Counted from the first letter of the stretch, positions 7,140 to 15,953 are shown. The stretch is DNA of 16,854 nucleotides from JBJXFK01 sp046155505 (GCA_046155505.1 JBJXFK010000205.1:1-16854); one strand, 5' to 3'. Notes: generated from the sequence alone by a model not told the origin. Numbers and translations are program-made.

Positions 7140-7847
7140 TCAGCGGCTGTAAATCGGCTTTGCAGCGCCGCCGTCGTAGCTTGCGATCTCTTCTTTGATG
7201 AAAACCGATGAGCCCGAAATCTTTCCAGTCGCGTCCAGCGAAAACGTGAATACTCCGCCCACGTTCTCTTCGAAGATCGCGACGAATGAAACGCCGCCGG
7301 GTACATCCTTGCACTGAAAGCCGAATCCGCCGAAGCGGATGACCGCGCGGGTGCATGGATAGGCGCGCGTGATCGCGCCAAACTTCGCGCGCTGTGCGGT
7401 GAACATGTTCTGCCACCAATCGATCGACTTGGTCCAGCCGTCGTCGCTATGCAGTGCGCGATAGGCCGCTTTGTCGTCCGCATTCAACGCCCGCAGCCAC
7501 GCGACCGCCGCCGCGTCGAATCGCGCTTGCTCGTCGGCGCTGAGCACCGCACCGCTCTCGGGGGCCTTGGTCGGCTTATCGTCCGTCGATTGGGTGAACC
7601 CGGGCAGGGCGGCGGCCGGCGGCGGACTCTTCGCGGATGATTCGTCGCGTGAAGGCTGCGTCGCATCGTCGGACTTCGCGTCGGCGGATTTGGCGTCGGC
7701 CGGCGGCGCGTCGCGCGACGGTGGGCTGTCGGAGTGCGGCTGCGATTCTGCCGCGGGCGACTGCGATGTTGCCGCATCCTTCCGAGAACATCCGAACGGC
7801 AGCGCGAGTGCGATACATAAGACGCAACGTACGTGAACGGTGTTCAC
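7140..7847 (-). CDS. Putative lipoprotein with Ser/Pro/Asp-rich linker and NTF2-like C-terminal domain
   Basis: A 235-residue protein starting at GTG 7847, with GAAGGAG at 7854-7860 and a 6-nt spacer. The N-terminus is a lipoprotein-type signal, with a hydrophobic run ending in LPFGC (Cys20 the likely lipidated residue). The box is not fully canonical because Pro and Phe occupy the -3 and -2 positions. Residues about 22-95 are low-complexity Ser/Ala/Pro/Asp, including repeated ADAKS units, probably a spacer from the membrane. Residues about 100-235 look like an alpha+beta domain of the NTF2/SnoaL type (AWLRALNADDKAAYRALH, then beta-strand-rich sequence); I cannot name the family with certainty. 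It begins 14 nt after the thioredoxin-fold gene, and its ribosome binding site almost abuts that gene's stop, so the two are very likely cotranscribed. Confidence 0.7.
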   Translation of the reverse strand: MNTVHVRCVLCIALALPFGCSRKDAATSQSPAAESQPHSDSPPSRDAPPADAKSADAKSDDATQPSRDESSAKSPPPAAALPGFTQSTDDKPTKAPESGAVLSADEQARFDAAAVAWLRALNADDKAAYRALHSDDGWTKSIDWWQNMFTAQRAKFGAITRAYPCTRAVIRFGGFGFQCKDVPGGVSFVAIFEENVGGVFTFSLDATGKISGSSVFIKEEIASYDGGAAKPIYSR

Positions 7848-7861
7848 CGAATGCTCCTTCG

Positions 7862-9001
7862 TTAAGGCTTGCTCAGAATTTCAAGTATTGCACGCTCGAC
7901 ATCGGCGACGCCTAGCTTCGGTTGATAAGCCGACCCGACGAACTTCGCGCGAATAGCACCCGTACTGTCGAGCACGATGATGCTAGGCCATTGCGAGATG
8001 CACAATTGCCTCGCCAGCGAGTCGGACTGATCGGGTGGCGACCAGAGTTGCGGCCAGGTCATACCCTTGTCGGCTGCGGTTCGGCGTGCCTGCTGGCGCG
8101 TCGCGTCCGCGTTGACGCCGACCAGCGCGACGCCGCGCGGCCCCAGCCGTTTGAGCATGGCCGCTTCTTCCGGAATCATCTCCAGACAAGGCACGCACCA
8201 CGAAGACCAGAAGCTCAGGACCACGACTTTGCCGCGAAGCTCCTTGAGCCGAATGCGCTTTCCGGCGAGGTCGGTCGCCTCACATTCGGAGACGTCTCGA
8301 CCGCAGGCGGCTTGTTTGAGTTCCGCTCGAATCGCCGCGATCCGCTCGCGATACGTGCCGTCAGTCGGAGCGGGCAGATCGGACCGCTCGATCATCGAAA
8401 GGCGTTCATCCAGCCGCGCTCGATCCGCGGCGCTCAGCCAATCGTCGCCGCAGGCGCGCGACAACTCGATCATCGGCGCGCAGCACAGGTAATGCAGATC
8501 GAGAATCGTCGCTTCGTCGGTCGCCGTACGCACGGCGCGATCAACGGTCGCCGTGTGCCTTTCCAGCATCGCGCGCCGCACGTCGGCGTCCGCACGATGC
8601 AACGGCGGCAGGCACTGCGAAGTCAATAACACCCGCGCGAGCGGCGACTTCGCGGCGAGGTGCGCGAGTTGCGTGATGGTAAATTCGCGATGCTCGTCCA
8701 ACTCGACCGTAGCCGAGCTGACGCAGAGTTTCGTGCTCAATCGAAGCGCGGCCGTGCGATCCGCCGTGTCGTGCGCGGCTTCCACGAATCGCTGCAAGCG
8801 GCTCGCGATCGCGCGCAGTTCGGTCGGCGTCGCGGGCGATTCAATTGCGCCGTCGACCGCCGTCCGCAACGAACGCAGCTCCGTGTGCGAGTCTGTCGGT
8901 TGTGAAGTCTGCGCTCCCGCCGCACTGACAAACCCGACGAAGATGACCGCGAAGATGCCGTGAAGAAAAGCGACCACTCTCAACTCCGCAGCGAGTCTCA
9001 C
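7862..9001 (-). CDS. TlpA-like exported thioredoxin-fold protein
   Basis: A 379-residue protein if started at GTG 9001. The N-terminus is a Sec signal (two Arg, then VVAFLHGIFAVIFVGFV and SAAGAQ as cleavage region). Residues about 30-240 are mostly helical with scattered Cys and have no family I recognise. The last 135 residues are a redoxin/TlpA domain with the catalytic motif W268-C-V-P-C272, preceded by LRGKVVVLSFWSS and followed by a cis-Pro segment (WPSIIVLD). TlpA-type proteins reduce or rearrange disulfides outside the cytoplasm; here the long N-terminal region may be the part that binds a partner. The start is uncertain: GTG 9001 has GGTGA upstream, GTG 8977 has GGAG at 8984-8987 but would remove the charged n-region, and TTG 9046 has no ribosome binding site. 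It lies between the S41 protease and the lipoprotein gene in a probable operon. Confidence 0.8.
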   Translation of the reverse strand: MRLAAELRVVAFLHGIFAVIFVGFVSAAGAQTSQPTDSHTELRSLRTAVDGAIESPATPTELRAIASRLQRFVEAAHDTADRTAALRLSTKLCVSSATVELDEHREFTITQLAHLAAKSPLARVLLTSQCLPPLHRADADVRRAMLERHTATVDRAVRTATDEATILDLHYLCCAPMIELSRACGDDWLSAADRARLDERLSMIERSDLPAPTDGTYRERIAAIRAELKQAACGRDVSECEATDLAGKRIRLKELRGKVVVLSFWSSWCVPCLEMIPEEAAMLKRLGPRGVALVGVNADATRQQARRTAADKGMTWPQLWSPPDQSDSLARQLCISQWPSIIVLDSTGAIRAKFVGSAYQPKLGVADVERAILEILSKP

Positions 9002-9052
9002 AGAAGATTCACCCGAGTGGCGCAGCCTCGGATGGAGACGCCACAATTCGCG

Positions 9053-10747
9053 CTAGCGCGACGAACCGCTCGGTGTTACCGTTGCAGCGCGATCCGGCAG
9101 CGACTGCCAGACCACATGAACGATCTTCCAGCGATCGTCAACTTTGTGCAGATGAACGTGATCCATTCCCCACTCGGCGATCAGCGTGGCCGAGGCGATG
9201 CGGTCGCGCACGTCGAGCACCTCGACTTTTTTGGGTGAATTGGGATCGCGCCGCTTGTACTTCGCCGCGAGTTCAGTCGCCTGGTCGAACGTCATCGCGT
9301 GCATCCGCCATTGGCCATCGCGACCGAGGGAGTAGCCGAATTTCTTGAGGGTTCGATCGACGCTGCGCTCCAGATACTCGGGCTTGTTCTCCAGAAACGC
9401 CTCGCAGTAGTCGAGCACCGCACGCTCGATCGCGGCGTTCTCGGATGTCGAGCTTGCCGGCGATTTCGACGCGCCGCTGGGCGCTGTGCCGCGAGCGAGC
9501 GAGGTGGCAACGTCGAGCGCTTCGGACGCGGGCACTTTCAGATCAGGCACGATGCCGACGCCTTCCCAGTTCGTCTTGGTGATCGGGTTTTCGGCGCGCT
9601 GGAACGGAACACCCAGAATGAAATGCTTGCCGACTCTCGCGGGTCGCACCGGATGCGCTCCGCCGCCGCTGGTTTCGCCGATGATCGTGGCCCGGCCGCG
9701 CGTTTGTAGGTTGTACGAAAACTCTTCAGCACCCGAGAAAGTGCGACTGCTGATCAGCACATAGACCGGCACGCTCGAACGCGGGCGCTCCGCCGCGCTC
9801 ATCTCGGTTGTCCACGATTCCTCGACGACTGTTCCTTCGCGATCGCGAAAGCTGTTCAGGTGCGTCCGCTTTTCAAACAGGTAGCTTTGCAGGAATTGAA
9901 TCATCACCGGCGAGCCGCCGCCGTTCTCGCGCAGGTCGAAAATCAGATGATCACAGCCGCGCACAAACGCCATCGCCGCCGCGGCGGGTGCCTGCGCATG
10001 CTCGTCGCCGCTGAACCCGTCCAGCTTGATGTATCCGATGTTGCCGGGCAGCACTTCAACCCGTTTGAACCCGTAGTTCCCGGCGCCCGGACGCTCACGC
10101 GGCGCGTCAGGCGCGAGTTGCGCTGCCGCAGACGGGGCGACGCGGACCCGCAGGTGCTTGTCGCCACAGACCACTTGCAGGTCTTGCGTCCAGCGCTCTG
10201 CGAGCTCGGCGGTGTTGTTGAGCTTGTCGTACTCGCCGGCCTTTTGCTTGCTGCGCAGCCGCTCGGCCATCGCCGGCACCTTGTCAGGGAACACATACTG
10301 TCGTTCCAGGATTCCGACGATTTCATCGATCGCGGCGGATCGCTCGGCAGAGCTGATCGGTGTCGCATCGACTCCAACCGGGCCGATCAAAATCGACATG
10401 AGCTTGTGCGGCGGCTCGGCCTCACACTGAAATCGCATCGAAATCGGCTCGTCGCCACTCGCCGGCTGCGCGATGAGGACCAGTTCGTGCCCCGTGCTCT
10501 CGCCGAGGCGCAGCGGGCGAAGGTCGCCGAGTCGCTCGCGCAATTGACCGAACATCTCCAGTCGTTGCTCGATGGTTCGCGCTGGCCCGGCGGTCGAGCG
10601 AAACTCCGCCTCGAACGTGCGCATCGTCGAGTTCTGCCCGCTGTTGTAGGCGGCAACAAACGCCGCGGCGGTGCGACCCGGAGCGGTCGTCGGATATGCG
10701 ACTTCGTCGGCCATGAATAGTGCCAGGAAGATAGTCATCACGAGCAT
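9053..10747 (-). CDS. S41 family (IRBP-like) serine protease with accessory NTF2-like domains
   Basis: A 564-residue protein from ATG 10747, with GGGAG at 10757-10761. A short hydrophobic start (MLVMTIFLALF) suggests export but lacks a clear charged n-region. Residues about 20-120 resemble an NTF2/DUF3887-like domain. Residues about 137-205 match the S41 N-terminal helical domain (IVGILERQYVFPDKV). Residues about 225-410 are the tail-specific protease core, with FDLRENGGGSP and the nucleophile S338 in SRTFSGAEEF, followed by GETSGGGAHP. The last feature is typical of the IRBP-like branch and not of CtpA with its Lys. Residues about 432-555 resemble a lumazine-binding/NTF2-like domain (VLDYCEAFLENKPEYLERSV, ending DDRWKIVHVVW). 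The 176 nt upstream contain no promoter that I trust. It is the first of three closely spaced minus-strand genes. Confidence 0.87.
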   Translation of the reverse strand: MLVMTIFLALFMADEVAYPTTAPGRTAAAFVAAYNSGQNSTMRTFEAEFRSTAGPARTIEQRLEMFGQLRERLGDLRPLRLGESTGHELVLIAQPASGDEPISMRFQCEAEPPHKLMSILIGPVGVDATPISSAERSAAIDEIVGILERQYVFPDKVPAMAERLRSKQKAGEYDKLNNTAELAERWTQDLQVVCGDKHLRVRVAPSAAAQLAPDAPRERPGAGNYGFKRVEVLPGNIGYIKLDGFSGDEHAQAPAAAAMAFVRGCDHLIFDLRENGGGSPVMIQFLQSYLFEKRTHLNSFRDREGTVVEESWTTEMSAAERPRSSVPVYVLISSRTFSGAEEFSYNLQTRGRATIIGETSGGGAHPVRPARVGKHFILGVPFQRAENPITKTNWEGVGIVPDLKVPASEALDVATSLARGTAPSGASKSPASSTSENAAIERAVLDYCEAFLENKPEYLERSVDRTLKKFGYSLGRDGQWRMHAMTFDQATELAAKYKRRDPNSPKKVEVLDVRDRIASATLIAEWGMDHVHLHKVDDRWKIVHVVWQSLPDRAATVTPSGSSR

Positions 10748-10923
10748 CGAAAATCACTCCCGAAGGGGGCCGATTGTCGCTCACCACGACATCGGTCGGA
10801 CGAAGAGCTAGACGGCTGTGCGGGAGGCGTCCGCTCAAGAGTTGGGCAGGTCGTCGAAAAATTCGGTCGCACGAGGGCGAGAGGTGGGCGTAGCGAGATA
10901 TGAGCCGCTGCTTGAATCTGGCG

Positions 10924-11961
10924 CTATCGTTTCAATCGAACCAGCTCGGCTTCCGCGGCGATATAGCCAAACGCCGGCCAGTCGCCGGTCGCGATGACGC
11001 GCTCGAACATGGCTCGTGCGTCATCCCTGCGGCTCGACGCGAGGTACCACGCGCCGACGCCGTAGCCGATCGCCGGGAAGTCGGCTCGCTGCTCGGCGGT
11101 CGCGTCGGTCAATTCTTCAACGCTCAACAGCCCGTTGAACAGCAATAGGAGATGGTGATAGGCGTGGTTCTCGATCATGTTCATTCGCACATCGACGCGC
11201 TCGAGCTCCAGGAACGCGCCGACGCGGTGATCGAGGCGGCGAAGCGTCAGATAGGTCCAGTAGCGCACAGCGACGACGTTGTCATCATGTGGCCCGACAT
11301 GCGCGGCGCAGTCGTGCCAGGCCGCGAGCGCCGACTCGAAATCGCCGCGCAGATAGAGCGCCAGGGCGCGGTGATAGTGCACATTGAAGCCCAGCGTCGT
11401 CAGCGGAACGTTTTGCTCGTTGGGCATGCCGTCGGGCTCAACCTCGCCGGCGCGATCGCCCATGCGCTCGGCGGCGAGCGACAGATCGGCGAGCGCCTCA
11501 TCGAAGCGGCGAACGCTGAGGTATCGGTGCCCACGATGCCGCAGCAGCCGCGGCTCTTCCGGGTGTGTCGCGAGAGCGTTTGAATAGACCGCGATCGCGT
11601 CGCTCATCCGCCAGAGATAGCCGAGTCGGCGGCCATGCCAGATCGCGGCGTCGACGTCGCGCGGGTTTTGGTCGGCGAGTTGTCGTACGGCGGCGAGTTG
11701 CTCGGCCAGCCGCGGAAACGACGCCGCATCTCGCGCGAGCAGCGGAATGCCGAGCGGTGAGACGAGTTCGGCGTGAATCGTGTTCGCGTGCGCCGCGGCG
11801 GGGCCGGCGGCCGCGGACTGATCGTTGTGGGATGACGAATCTCGCCTATCCGATGTCCTTGCGTTCCGCGAAGCGCAGCCGAGCAAATGACACACGCCAA
11901 CAGCGAGTGTCGCACCGGCGATCACTCGAATGGCGAGTCGGATACCCATCGGATTCCCCAT
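10924..11961 (-). CDS. TPR-repeat lipoprotein
   Basis: A 345-residue protein if started at ATG 11961. The signal peptide has Arg residues, a hydrophobic core and a canonical lipobox LLGC with Cys29 as the lipidated residue. After a Ser/Ala-rich linker, residues about 75-345 are helical repeats of the tetratricopeptide type, e.g. DAIAVYSNALATHPEEPRLL, RRFDEALADLSLAAERM and LYLRGDFESALAAWHDC. TPRs mediate protein-protein contacts, so this is probably a periplasmic or outer-membrane scaffold. ATG 11949 (GGGGA 5 nt upstream) is nearly as good a start; a GTG at 12015 would put an implausible extension in front of the signal peptide. It lies upstream of the S41 gene on the same strand, separated by 176 nt, so membership of the same operon is uncertain. 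Two hairpins upstream separate it from the large surface protein gene. Confidence 0.8.
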   Translation of the reverse strand: MGNPMGIRLAIRVIAGATLAVGVCHLLGCASRNARTSDRRDSSSHNDQSAAAGPAAAHANTIHAELVSPLGIPLLARDAASFPRLAEQLAAVRQLADQNPRDVDAAIWHGRRLGYLWRMSDAIAVYSNALATHPEEPRLLRHRGHRYLSVRRFDEALADLSLAAERMGDRAGEVEPDGMPNEQNVPLTTLGFNVHYHRALALYLRGDFESALAAWHDCAAHVGPHDDNVVAVRYWTYLTLRRLDHRVGAFLELERVDVRMNMIENHAYHHLLLLFNGLLSVEELTDATAEQRADFPAIGYGVGAWYLASSRRDDARAMFERVIATGDWPAFGYIAAEAELVRLKR

Positions 11962-12043
11962 CGCGAAACCGTCGCGCGAGCGTGTCGCTAGGCACAGCGG
12001 GCACCGCGCCCGCACGGCGCAACGGCGGCACCACGAAGTGAAA

Positions 12044-12087
12044 CAGCGAACGCCGCCGCATGCAAGAGCACGCGACGGCGTTCGCTG
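12044..12087 (-). terminator. 12-bp perfect stem-loop, second of a tandem pair
   Basis: The arms 12044-12055 and 12076-12087 are perfectly complementary (12 bp), with three more pairs after one mismatch. On the minus strand the stem is followed by only TTT before CAC. It lies about 80 nt past the stop of the 1,251-residue surface protein, so it probably ends that transcript, although it could also be a leader element of the TPR gene. Confidence 0.5.
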
Positions 12088-12113
12088 AATTCGCTTGCCT
12101 GTTTCGCCGGACC

Positions 12114-12141
12114 GCGATCGGCTCGCAAGCGAGCCGATCGC
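12114..12141 (-). terminator. 13-bp perfect inverted repeat just past the surface-protein stop
   Basis: GCGATCGGCTCGC at 12114-12126 is exactly complementary to 12129-12141, with AA between, which in RNA would form about 12 bp with a four-base loop. It begins 26 nt downstream of the stop codon at 12167. No T tract follows on the minus strand, so it may stabilise the 3' end or work with the next hairpin, not act alone as an intrinsic terminator. Confidence 0.5.
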
Positions 12142-12166
12142 ATTTCCGGAGATTCAAGTCTGCAAC

Positions 12167-15100
12167 TTAGTTGCAGTTGTTGCCGAACCGAGCCAGCACG
12201 TTGGCCAGATCGGTGAGGTCAACGTCGCCATCGGCATCGGTGTCGCCGGTGGCGTTGGTCATGCCGACCGGAGTACCGAAGTTCGCCAGCAGAATGGCCA
12301 GGTCGGTCAGCTCAACGCGGCAATCGTCGTTGAAGTCCGCATCCACGCCAGGATCAACGCAACCCGGATTCGGGCAGCCGAGATCTTCGCACGGATTCGG
12401 AATGACCAGGTTCGAGATCAGCGTCGAGGTGTTGCTCAGCGCGGTGGTCGCGAGACCAGTCGCACCAGCAGCATCTTCGATGCCGGCCGTTTCGCTCAGC
12501 AGAGCGTCTTCGAGCGAACCATAGCGGAACTCGATCGAACCATCCGCATAGAGGATGGCCTGGAACGTGTTGCCGCCGCTGCCCGCGCCGAAGCGACGCA
12601 TGTTGCTGTAGAGGACCACGAAGCGGTCCGGCGAGGTGAGCGACTGATAGAACACGTCGCCCTGGACGCCGCCGTTAAAGTCATCCCACACCGGGCAGAT
12701 GATGTTGTTCGGCGTCAGCGCATTCGGGATCGGGTCGTTCGAGAAGTCGCCCGAAGCAGCGCCGAACGACAGGAAGCCGTTGGCGTTGATCCATACGTCG
12801 TTGAACGTGGTGCCGAAGAAGCTGAAGCCGAACGGCAGGACCACGTTTTCCGAGCAGGCGTCATCGCAGCCACCGGCGGTCGAGCTGGTGCCCGTGCCGC
12901 TGATGTTTTCGATCGGGTTCGCACCCGTGCTGGCGCTGTAACCACCGCCACCGCAGGTCGAATTGTCGCCCTGATACTGACCACCGAGGGTGGCGCAGGT
13001 CGCTTCCGAAGCGATGATGCAGGTCGGGGCCGGAGCCACGCAGCATGCACCGGTCGCAACGCACTGGACGGTCGCCACGCACGGCGCGCCATTGCTGGTC
13101 ACGTCGAGCTGGAAGTCGCCCTGACCGCCGCCGAAGCCCTGAACCAGGATGTAGTACACGGCACCGTTCTGCGAGCAGAACGACACGCGCGACTCGAAGT
13201 TGAAGCCGACCGACGGAGCGAAGCAATCCGCCGTGCCGCCATCGTCGTTACCACCGACGCAGGTCAGCGCATCGCAGGTACCGCAGTAGACGTTCAGCTT
13301 GGTGTCGTAGGTACCGGCGTCGTTGCAGGTCGACACGGTGATCGTGTTGCCGTCGCCGAGAACGCGATACCAGACGCCCGGAGCGCTGATCGAGGTGCCG
13401 CAGAACGGCAGACCCGCTTCGCTGCCGCTGGTCGCGCCGAGCGTGGTGCCCAGCGTCGACGAACCGATCGCGACGCTGACCGCGTCAGCGCAGTCATCAT
13501 TCGGAACCGGCGGAGGAGCGATGCAGCTCACCGGATCGCCGCAAACGGTCGCGGTGTCGGTGACGAGCAGCTCGAAGTTGCCGCTTTGGCCGCCGAAGCC
13601 CTGGACCAGGATGTAGTAGGTCTGGCCCGGAGCGGTGCACCAAGTCACGGTCGAGAGCAGGCCGCCGAAACCGCAGTTCGGATCATCATCGTCGCCGGTG
13701 ACGCAGGCAAAGAACGTCGGGCAGGTGCCGCAGAAGACGTTCAGCTTGCTGTCATAGTCGGTGCCGGCGTTGCAGGTGGTGGCGGTGAAGGTGTTACCCG
13801 TACCGACAACCGTGTACCAAACGCCCGGACCGCTGATCGACGTGCCGCACGGAGCGAGGATGACATCGGTGTCGATCGTCGTGCCGGTCGTCGTGCCGGT
13901 GACCGAGGTGCCGGTCGTGATGCCGATGGCATCCGCGCAGGCATCGTTGGTCGGCGGAGCGAAGCAACTGATCGCCAGGTTGAAACTGCCCTGAGCGGTC
14001 AGGTTCCAGCCGGCGACGTTGACGTAGTACGTGTTGCCGACGGTGACGCCGAGAGCCGTCGCGACCGACAGCAGACCGCACGAATCGTCGTTGCACGCGA
14101 TCTCGGTGAGGCCGCCGCACGCACCGTCATAGATGCGGATCACGGTGTCGCCGATGCCGACGAGACCGCAGGTGCTGGCGCTGAGCGCGGTGTCGGTGGC
14201 GACAACGCTGAACCAGACATCCGAGTTGACCGGCTGGCCGCCGAACGAGCACGAAGCGACCGGATCGGAATCCGTCGCGCCGATGTTGCTGAACGTACCG
14301 GCGCTGCCGCAGGTGACCGGGATGGCATCGACGCACTCGTCATTCGGAGCCGGCGCGATGCAAGTCGCGCTGATACCGAAGGTGCCGCCGAGGCCGTTGT
14401 TCCACACGCCGACGCGGACGAAGTAGGTGTTGCCGACCGTCAGACCGCCAACGGCGACTTCCGACAGCAGACCGCAAACGTCGTCGTTGCAAGCGATCTG
14501 GGTGAGAGCGCCGCAGGTGCCGTCGTATACGGTCACGACCGAGTCAACCAGCGAGCCGCTGCCGTTGCAGAGGCTGATGATCGCGGCCGACTGCGTGGCC
14601 TGGAAGCTGAACCACGCGGTGCTGCCGACGGGCGCGCCGCCGAACGAGCAAGGAGCGGCATCATCGTCGACGCCCGTAGTGGCGGACTCGTTGTCGCCGG
14701 CGACGACCGAACCGTCGCACGGAATCGAGACCGCGCTGCCGCACTCGTCATTCGACGGGGGCGGCGGGCAGGCGGTCGACGTGAGCGAGCCGCGGTACTG
14801 AGCGCCGCAGGCGACGCCCGAGAAGACCGACGGAGCCGCGAACGCGACGTAGGTGCCGGGCGCAAGGCAGCGCGTGATCGACGCGGTGCCGCACTCGCCG
14901 GCAGTTGCCGGACCGGCGACGATCGCCGCCGGGCAGCCGCTGCTGATGATGAAACCGAGCGACGGGAACTCGGCCGTAATCGACCAAGTCACCAGCTCGG
15001 GAGCAGGACCAGCAACAGTGAACTCGAACCAGTCGGTATCGCGGAAGTTGACCACGATGCCGCCGTTCGGATCATTGGGATCCGGCAGCAGGCCGAGATA

Positions 15101-15922
15101 CGTGCCCGAGGTCGCGCAGACCGTGCTGCCGATCGCGATTGAACCGAACACCGGCGGGGCCGAGTTGCAGCCGCCATTGGTCGCATCGACGTAGAAGTCG
15201 AAGCAATCCGGCTCGCCCTCGAGTGCATCGCCCGGCTCGCAAACGACGCAATCAGGCGAGCAGGGGCAGAGCAGGCTGATGCTGAAGTCGCCCTGGGCTG
15301 TCAGATTCCAGCCGCCGACTTCGACGAAATATGTGTCGCCAACTGTGAGACCTGTCGCGCAGACTTCGGAGAGAAGGCCGCAAAAATCGTCGTTGCAGGC
15401 AATTTCGGTCAGGCCGCCGCATGCGCCGCTGTAGACAACGATGACGGTGTCAGTGATCGTGCCGCCGCTGCAGGTGCTGACGCGAGCATCAACATCGGTC
15501 GCGACAAAGCTGAACCACACGGTTGAATTGACCGGCTGGCCGCCGAACGAGCAGCTTGCGGTCGTTCCGGTCGCCGCACCGACGTTCGAGAACGTCGCCG
15601 CGCCGCCGTTGCACGTCAGCGCGATCGCGCCTTCGCACTCATCATTCACGACGCCACCGCGATCGACAACCACGGGGCCGTCGCTCGTCTGGCCCGCGTA
15701 CTTGCGCGCGACTTCATTCGAAACCGGCGCCCAATTGGACAGAAGCCCAGCCTGGCTGGTCTGCTTGCCGGCGGGAGCGACAACGGCCTGGCCGCTGAGC
15801 TTCGCCTTGAGCTGAGCATCCGACTGGACCTTTTCGCCGCTACCGGCGAATGCCACCGACAGGCTGCTAAGCAACCCGAAGGTGACGAGCCCCTTCATTG
15901 TTTGGCTCGTACAACAGTACAT
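12167..15922 (-). CDS. Large secreted multi-domain protein with NDEC repeats, nidogen-like domain and dockerin-like C-terminus
   Basis: A 1,251-residue protein from ATG 15922, with GGGGAGG at 15927-15933. The signal peptide is MKGLVTFGLLSSLSVAFAG, beginning at Met9. Five NDxC beta-sandwich domains start near residues 93, 391, 527, 659 and 808. The first three share CSFGG, VWFSF-like and IACNDD-CGLLS motifs; the last two share PGVWY and YYILVQGFGG and form a subtype. Residues about 230-388 are a separate domain (FYVDATNGGCNS, RDTDWFEF). A Cys-rich module lies at about 955-990 and a nidogen-like sandwich at about 995-1165 (VLPFGFSFFGTTFNDVWINA). The C-terminus has two dockerin-type Ca-binding loops (DFNDDCRVELTDLAILL, DTDADGDVDLTDLANVL). 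It is probably extracellular or surface-bound, with disulfides. It resembles planctomycete proteins with a GC-type dockerin. The ligand is unknown and no catalytic motif is visible. Confidence 0.85.
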   Translation of the reverse strand: MYCCTSQTMKGLVTFGLLSSLSVAFAGSGEKVQSDAQLKAKLSGQAVVAPAGKQTSQAGLLSNWAPVSNEVARKYAGQTSDGPVVVDRGGVVNDECEGAIALTCNGGAATFSNVGAATGTTASCSFGGQPVNSTVWFSFVATDVDARVSTCSGGTITDTVIVVYSGACGGLTEIACNDDFCGLLSEVCATGLTVGDTYFVEVGGWNLTAQGDFSISLLCPCSPDCVVCEPGDALEGEPDCFDFYVDATNGGCNSAPPVFGSIAIGSTVCATSGTYLGLLPDPNDPNGGIVVNFRDTDWFEFTVAGPAPELVTWSITAEFPSLGFIISSGCPAAIVAGPATAGECGTASITRCLAPGTYVAFAAPSVFSGVACGAQYRGSLTSTACPPPPSNDECGSAVSIPCDGSVVAGDNESATTGVDDDAAPCSFGGAPVGSTAWFSFQATQSAAIISLCNGSGSLVDSVVTVYDGTCGALTQIACNDDVCGLLSEVAVGGLTVGNTYFVRVGVWNNGLGGTFGISATCIAPAPNDECVDAIPVTCGSAGTFSNIGATDSDPVASCSFGGQPVNSDVWFSVVATDTALSASTCGLVGIGDTVIRIYDGACGGLTEIACNDDSCGLLSVATALGVTVGNTYYVNVAGWNLTAQGSFNLAISCFAPPTNDACADAIGITTGTSVTGTTTGTTIDTDVILAPCGTSISGPGVWYTVVGTGNTFTATTCNAGTDYDSKLNVFCGTCPTFFACVTGDDDDPNCGFGGLLSTVTWCTAPGQTYYILVQGFGGQSGNFELLVTDTATVCGDPVSCIAPPPVPNDDCADAVSVAIGSSTLGTTLGATSGSEAGLPFCGTSISAPGVWYRVLGDGNTITVSTCNDAGTYDTKLNVYCGTCDALTCVGGNDDGGTADCFAPSVGFNFESRVSFCSQNGAVYYILVQGFGGGQGDFQLDVTSNGAPCVATVQCVATGACCVAPAPTCIIASEATCATLGGQYQGDNSTCGGGGYSASTGANPIENISGTGTSSTAGGCDDACSENVVLPFGFSFFGTTFNDVWINANGFLSFGAASGDFSNDPIPNALTPNNIICPVWDDFNGGVQGDVFYQSLTSPDRFVVLYSNMRRFGAGSGGNTFQAILYADGSIEFRYGSLEDALLSETAGIEDAAGATGLATTALSNTSTLISNLVIPNPCEDLGCPNPGCVDPGVDADFNDDCRVELTDLAILLANFGTPVGMTNATGDTDADGDVDLTDLANVLARFGNNCN
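13100..15646 (-). repeat. Internal domain repeats in the large secreted protein
   Basis: Five repeats begin with NDEC, NDAC or NDDC at about 15646, 14752, 14344, 13948 and 13501, reading down the minus strand. Two subtypes are visible: units 1, 2 and 3 carry IACNDD and CGLLS; units 4 and 5 carry CGTSIS, PGVWY and ILVQGFGG. Units 1 and 3 also share GWNLTAQG. This suggests at least two rounds of duplication. Similarity is at protein level; I see no long exact DNA repeats. Confidence 0.65.
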
Positions 15923-15953
15923 GAGACCTCCCCTTTCCTCGTTGGGAAATCGA

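Noticed and set aside
12095..15142. A 1,015-residue open frame on the plus strand, opposite the large secreted protein
   Set aside because: It is in exact codon-to-codon register with the sense gene. Its openness only reflects the absence of TTA, CTA and TCA codons in a GC-rich gene. Its Ala/Arg/Val/Asp-rich composition shows no domain, while the sense frame has clear domains and a signal peptide.
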